From a virus, in IMG/VR virus record IMGVR_UViG_3300033145_002347, positions 1-24,458 of that record: a stretch of 24,458 bases of DNA. One strand, written 5' to 3'. The notes beneath the pieces were generated by a model. It searched no databases. It saw only the letters and a list, made by a program, of their open reading frames with translations, and was not told the origin of the DNA. The translations under genes were made by a program, and so were the position numbers. Below are positions 20,487-24,458 of the stretch, piece by piece (positions within the stretch are counted from its first letter, which is position 1; the number at the start of each line of letters is the position of its first letter).

Positions 20487-23282
20487 TTGAGTAATAATTT
20501 AGTCATTAATGCCGGATCTAAATTATTTTTAGATGGGATAACCGATGTAAATCAGTTGTTAAATTATAAAGTAGAAAAAGATGATATACAAAAGATATAT
20601 CGTTTATGCGAATATTTTTATACTTTTACGATAGTAGGTACAGCCATAGATAAATTAGCAGAATTCCCATTAGCGGGGATATATGTTGTCGCCAAATCTG
20701 CTAAAACAAGAAAAAAAGTAAATAAATACTTAAGAAGTATGGAAGTAACGCAAAAAATAAAAAGTGCGAATATTAATAGCTTGAAATACGGACTATCTGT
20801 GATATCGGTGATGTTGCCTTCTCAAAAAGTGATTATTTGCAATAAATGTGGTACAGCATATCAATTAAAAGATCTTGCCGAAAATGGTGAGGCTAAATAT
20901 AAGTATGTAAATGGTAAGTTTAAGTATAAATGCACTAACGAAGAATGTGAGAATAAGGGAATGCTGCGTGAGTTTGCGTCTTCGGATAAAAGAAATGGGA
21001 AAGGCGATAAGCTAAGAATAAATGTACGTTCACCATATCAAATAACAAATGTAACAAATGAAATAACCGGTGAAAAACAGTGGTATTTCCAAATACCTCC
21101 ATCAACAAAAAAACTTATTCTACAGGGTAATCACTTTGTTCTATGCACAACTCCAGAGATGTTTTTAAAAGCAGGAACAAGCAGTAAAGCTATGAAAATA
21201 CTTCTAGATGAAAATAGTACTTTTATATTTGAAACTAATGAAAATTATATACATGGGATGCCAATACCTCCAATGGCTAGAGCGTTAAGGACACTTATGA
21301 GGAGAGAAAAGTTCCATAAAGCAAATTCTGTAATCGCCGAAGAAATGTTGGTCCCATTAAGAATGATGTTCCCAATAGATAGAAGTGGTGGAACAAACAT
21401 GCCAACTACACAGAGCAGGGTATTATCTCTTTCGGGACATTCTGATAATGTCAGAACAGAGATTGAAAAATGGAGAGCAGATAAAAGCTATATCCCTATA
21501 ATGCCAATAGAGGTTGGGTCGAAGGATTTTTGGGGTAACGGCAAGATGTTAGCTTTAGAACCTTTACTTGATATGACAACAAAGGATTTATTAGCTGAAT
21601 TAGGTATACAGATAGAGTTTATATATGGTGGAGCAACATGGTCCAGACAAAATGTCTCTGCCATTGTATTGGAAAATACTATCGCTAATATGACCGCAAG
21701 ATCTCAACAACTATTAGATTATATTAGTGAAAAATTACAGGAAGTAATAGGTAAAGACGAAACTATAAGTATCCAAGTTAAAACACCGAGAATTGTTGAA
21801 GGGCTTGCAGAGTTAAGCTTTCTTAAAGAAGGTAAAGATAATCGTGAGATTACTGAACATACATATTGGGGTAAACTTGGGATTGATGCAGATGCACAAC
21901 AGGAAATGCTCCCGGAAGAAGATTCTGTAGTTAAAGATAGAACAATAGATGCCGCTAAAAGGATAACTGAGGCAGAGATAGAAAGTGCTAGAATAAAACT
22001 GATATTCAGAAAGGAACAATCTGAAATAGAACGAAAAGAAGCGCTTAAGGATAGTATAGCTATGGGAGCTATTAAAGCTGACGAAATGGCCTCCGAGATT
22101 AAAGCTAAGAAGGAAATGCTGAGAGATGATATTGCGGCTCAGGAATATCTCGCTGGATTGAACCATGAACAGCAGAAAGATATGTTAAGTAAGCAGGATG
22201 CTATGCAGGTGGATCAAATGTCTCGTAGTATTGATGATAATATTAGGATGATGTCAGAGCAAATGAAAATTCAGACAGAAGGCATGAAACAACAAGCCAG
22301 AGCACAGGTAGAAATAGATGAGGAGATGGCTGCAAAAGAGCAGGAAGCTCAAGAGAGTAGTTATATTGATAAAGCTATGAATACCATAGAACCCGAAGAG
22401 AAAAAACTATTAGAGGGCATGAGTGAAGAAGAACAAAAGGATATGTTGTTACAAAAGGGACAGAAAATAGAATTAGATGAATATTTTGAATCTTTATCTG
22501 AATCACAAAAGGGAGAATTTGCTAATCTTTCTGAAGAAGAAAAGTACTCACACTTATCTCAAATGATGCAATCCGAGAGTGAAACCGCGGCATTAGAACA
22601 AGAAAACCCAGCGGCGGCAGCCAAGCGTAAAGAAGTTGAGGACGAGAAGTTAACAGAAGAAGAAGAAATTTATAATCTTGCTGAAGCGATGAGAGGAATG
22701 ATCGATCCCCAAGAGAGACAGATGTTTGAAGCAGAGTTAATGAATGAAGATGCTACGAAATATAGTAAAGTCAAGAATCAGATTAAACAGCAAAATATTA
22801 ATGTATACGTTGAACGTATATTATCCTCAAAGCCAGGAGAAGAGACTAATGTTATCACGGCATTAAAACAAAATAACCCTTCTATAGCCGATGAAGTTAT
22901 AAATACGGTAAAACAACAGTTAGCAATGCAGGAACAGGCTAAATTATATGCACATAGACTATATCAATATAAAGATGCTCCCGAAGATCAACAGAAGCTT
23001 ATTCAGGAATTGAATGATGGATCTCCGGAAATATTCAGGGCTCAAGTCATGGCTTTTTATGAGAGGTATATGCAACAAGATGTTACTGATATACACCTTA
23101 AGGCAGCAATGATGAAATCACGAGAAAAGATAGCTGATTATCATAAACTTAGAGTATTGGAAATATCAAGTAAATTAAAATCGATGAATGAAGATGAGAG
23201 AAAATCTCATCTTGAAATATATAAAGTGGAAGATCCGGATATGTATAAAGAATTGCTTTCTAAATTAGGAACTTCAGAATAG
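20487..23282 (+). CDS. Portal-like protein with zinc ribbon and long helical tail
   Basis: A 931-aa protein. The TTG at 20487 is used because GAGGAG lies at 20476-20481. Residues about 1-450 have the look of a large phage portal: early helices and strands, the central LGIQIEFIYGGATWSRQN-type stem/wing region, and a clip followed by long helices. A zinc-ribbon insertion is visible at C118-x2-C121 and C149-x4-C154. Residues about 480-931 are highly charged, rich in E, K, Q and M, and helical, like a scaffold or crown extension. Portals form the dodecameric gate for DNA packaging. Assignment rests on context and general features, not a diagnostic motif. Confidence 0.6.
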   Translation: MSNNLVINAGSKLFLDGITDVNQLLNYKVEKDDIQKIYRLCEYFYTFTIVGTAIDKLAEFPLAGIYVVAKSAKTRKKVNKYLRSMEVTQKIKSANINSLKYGLSVISVMLPSQKVIICNKCGTAYQLKDLAENGEAKYKYVNGKFKYKCTNEECENKGMLREFASSDKRNGKGDKLRINVRSPYQITNVTNEITGEKQWYFQIPPSTKKLILQGNHFVLCTTPEMFLKAGTSSKAMKILLDENSTFIFETNENYIHGMPIPPMARALRTLMRREKFHKANSVIAEEMLVPLRMMFPIDRSGGTNMPTTQSRVLSLSGHSDNVRTEIEKWRADKSYIPIMPIEVGSKDFWGNGKMLALEPLLDMTTKDLLAELGIQIEFIYGGATWSRQNVSAIVLENTIANMTARSQQLLDYISEKLQEVIGKDETISIQVKTPRIVEGLAELSFLKEGKDNREITEHTYWGKLGIDADAQQEMLPEEDSVVKDRTIDAAKRITEAEIESARIKLIFRKEQSEIERKEALKDSIAMGAIKADEMASEIKAKKEMLRDDIAAQEYLAGLNHEQQKDMLSKQDAMQVDQMSRSIDDNIRMMSEQMKIQTEGMKQQARAQVEIDEEMAAKEQEAQESSYIDKAMNTIEPEEKKLLEGMSEEEQKDMLLQKGQKIELDEYFESLSESQKGEFANLSEEEKYSHLSQMMQSESETAALEQENPAAAAKRKEVEDEKLTEEEEIYNLAEAMRGMIDPQERQMFEAELMNEDATKYSKVKNQIKQQNINVYVERILSSKPGEETNVITALKQNNPSIADEVINTVKQQLAMQEQAKLYAHRLYQYKDAPEDQQKLIQELNDGSPEIFRAQVMAFYERYMQQDVTDIHLKAAMMKSREKIADYHKLRVLEISSKLKSMNEDERKSHLEIYKVEDPDMYKELLSKLGTSE

Positions 23283-23298
23283 TAAGAAGGAAAATAAA

Positions 23299-23334
23299 AT
23301 GAAAGTTGTAAGAAAATTATTAGGGGGAATGTAA
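23299..23334 (+). CDS. Possible 11-aa leader peptide
   Basis: ATG 23299 follows AGAAGGA and encodes MKVVRKLLGGM. Its TAA overlaps the ATG of the next gene (TAATG). The GGGGGA inside it doubles as the ribosome-binding site for that gene. It could be a translated leader that couples to the downstream gene, or chance. Confidence 0.3.
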   Translation: MKVVRKLLGGM

Positions 23335-23642
23335 TGATTGTATGGGATAAACTTAAGTCTTATTTAAGACAAAATCAAAAAGTAGCAATGAATTTACCGG
23401 CTTATAGTAAAGATGTTCATGATTATGACGGAGACGACTTTCCGGAGCCTAGCCGAGGGTTTAAATGTAATGTAGATGGATGGTACAGTATATATTATTC
23501 GGGGATGGTAGGTGAAACTCCCGAGTATGTGCCGGAATATTGTGTTGCAGGTGTAGATTATGCAGGGTATATTATTAATATAAAGACAGATGCTGGTACT
23601 CCAGCAGTGATAGCCGAGAAAACAATTACAGTGAAGTGGTGA
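23334..23642 (+). CDS. Small beta-rich virion protein candidate
   Basis: A 102-aa protein with GGGGGAA upstream of ATG 23334. After a short helix (IVWDKLKSYLRQNQKVAMNL) it is mostly beta strand, with aromatic and glycine residues (DGWYSIYYSGMVG, VDYAGYIINIKTDAG, EKTITVKW), like tail, neck or fibre-associated phage proteins. Two cysteines, at about 45 and 70, are present. It stands 3 bases before the fibre-like gene, so a shared role in adsorption or head-tail joining is possible. No family is recognised. Confidence 0.5.
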   Translation: MIVWDKLKSYLRQNQKVAMNLPAYSKDVHDYDGDDFPEPSRGFKCNVDGWYSIYYSGMVGETPEYVPEYCVAGVDYAGYIINIKTDAGTPAVIAEKTITVKW

Positions 23643-23645
23643 TCT

Positions 23646-24458
23646 ATGAGGTTTGTTAATGGATGGGGATGGGGGAAATCAAAAGGGGTACAAGGATATC
23701 CATTCCCTAACTCATTGTCTCAAGTGCTGATAGGGTCACCTGTTCCTTCTTCTGGATTAATTCCTGATAAATTTGGCAACTACTCAGCTCAACTGACAAA
23801 ACAACCAGCAGGACTTAGTGGTGGCACTGGGAGGATAGCTTTTACATCATTAAACGGTGTAACAATTGTTTCATATAGTACAGACGTTGGGGACCCGCCC
23901 TTTATTGGCACCAATAATGTCGTATTTCCTTCCATAGGAAATTTTTGGGACATAGTACTTTCCGATGGAACACGTATCCCAGATCCATTTACTGGTTACG
24001 ACATCTCTGGTAACGGTAATCACGGAGTTCCTGCTAATTTTACATCTGGCACACAGGATGATTATTTCTATTTTCAGCAGTATGGATTTGATAGATATAC
24101 TCTAAAAACAACTCCATTCACAGTACATAATATTCCCAAAACAATTGCCGGAGAAACAATTGATGTGAGTGCAACATATCCAGCATTAACTTATGATCAT
24201 GTGAGTTATCTTCCTATTGGAATATTACCTTTAGGTGCTATAGATTTTAACTACGCAGATGAAACTCCAACGCCTGAAATTTTGAGATTATTTGATAGAG
24301 ATAATATAATTGGAAATACTTATGAGTATTGGAAAGAAGAGATACTATTAATAGCAAGCTATGACGGAGGTGTCCCGTGTAGCCACTCACTTACTGAATT
24401 CACAAACGGAGATTATATCCGTGTGTTTGGTACTCAGTTATTGATACAAAGGTTATTC
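23646..24458 (+). CDS. Fibre or receptor-binding-like protein, 3' truncated
   Basis: The frame opens at ATG 23646, 3 bases after the previous stop, and stays open to the window end (271 residues seen). It is rich in G, S, T, N and aromatic residues and has few lysines, unlike its neighbours. It contains DISGNGNHGVP at about residues 119-129. D-x-SGNGNHG is a familiar motif of LamG/concanavalin-like domains in phage fibres and surface adhesins. A short N-terminal stretch MRFVNGWGWGK may anchor it to the particle. No ribosome-binding site is obvious, so translation is probably coupled to the gene before it. Confidence 0.6.
   Translation, partial: MRFVNGWGWGKSKGVQGYPFPNSLSQVLIGSPVPSSGLIPDKFGNYSAQLTKQPAGLSGGTGRIAFTSLNGVTIVSYSTDVGDPPFIGTNNVVFPSIGNFWDIVLSDGTRIPDPFTGYDISGNGNHGVPANFTSGTQDDYFYFQQYGFDRYTLKTTPFTVHNIPKTIAGETIDVSATYPALTYDHVSYLPIGILPLGAIDFNYADETPTPEILRLFDRDNIIGNTYEYWKEEILLIASYDGGVPCSHSLTEFTNGDYIRVFGTQLLIQRLF

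Noticed and set aside
1-24458. Minus-strand ORFs of 60-148 aa
   Set aside because: All overlap better + strand genes, mostly lack ribosome-binding sites, and have compositions expected of reverse shadows of AT-rich genes.

Overview
The window is a block of a tailed double-stranded DNA phage (Caudoviricetes) or an integrated relative. It carries a large terminase, a portal-like protein, a gp5/VgrG-like spike, a cell-wall-active protein and a fibre-like protein, all read from the + strand with almost no intergenic space. The DNA is AT-rich, Shine-Dalgarno sites are strong (AGGAGG type), and GTG and TTG starts are used. This suits a low-GC host such as a member of the Bacillota, but the host cannot be fixed from this sequence.

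Layout. (1) 1-2112 is an accessory arm of small genes: two zinc-ribbon proteins, several unknowns and one apparently frameshifted gene. They are separated by strong RNA hairpins and closed by a clear intrinsic terminator at 2084-2112. (2) 2139-5447 holds a tagged small protein, an L,D-transpeptidase-like protein, a spike/baseplate protein and small partners. (3) 5448-7992 is a mosaic: an HTH protein with a decayed tail, a tagged glycine-rich membrane protein, a lone TnpB, and a short ORF running out of the TnpB end. (4) 7989-12501 is a tightly coupled cassette: an inorganic-pyrophosphatase-like protein, a LicD-like nucleotidyltransferase, and a 1051-aa fusion of a QueC-like PP-loop domain with two glycosyltransferase-like regions. 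(5) 12573-13741 has two more tagged glycine-zipper proteins and a DUF3008-like protein. (6) 13803-24458 is the head block: a 708-aa structural candidate, a 340-aa protein, terminase, two KxA-rich proteins, the portal-like protein, and a fibre-like gene cut by the window end.

The main unexplained signal is a short peptide of the form M-x-C-P-x-x-[IVT]-[IVY]-K-x-A. It begins five otherwise unrelated proteins and recurs near the C-terminus of one of them. By analogy with the T4 capsid-targeting sequence of internal proteins, it may be a tag that loads proteins into the capsid for delivery with the DNA. The related tripeptide K-[VITL]-A is unusually frequent in three head-region proteins, so it may mark processing sites for a prohead protease encoded elsewhere. 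Other notable features are the QueC-like/glycosyltransferase fusion, a duplicated 55-nt structured element, and a hairpin whose loop can pair with the next gene's ribosome-binding site.
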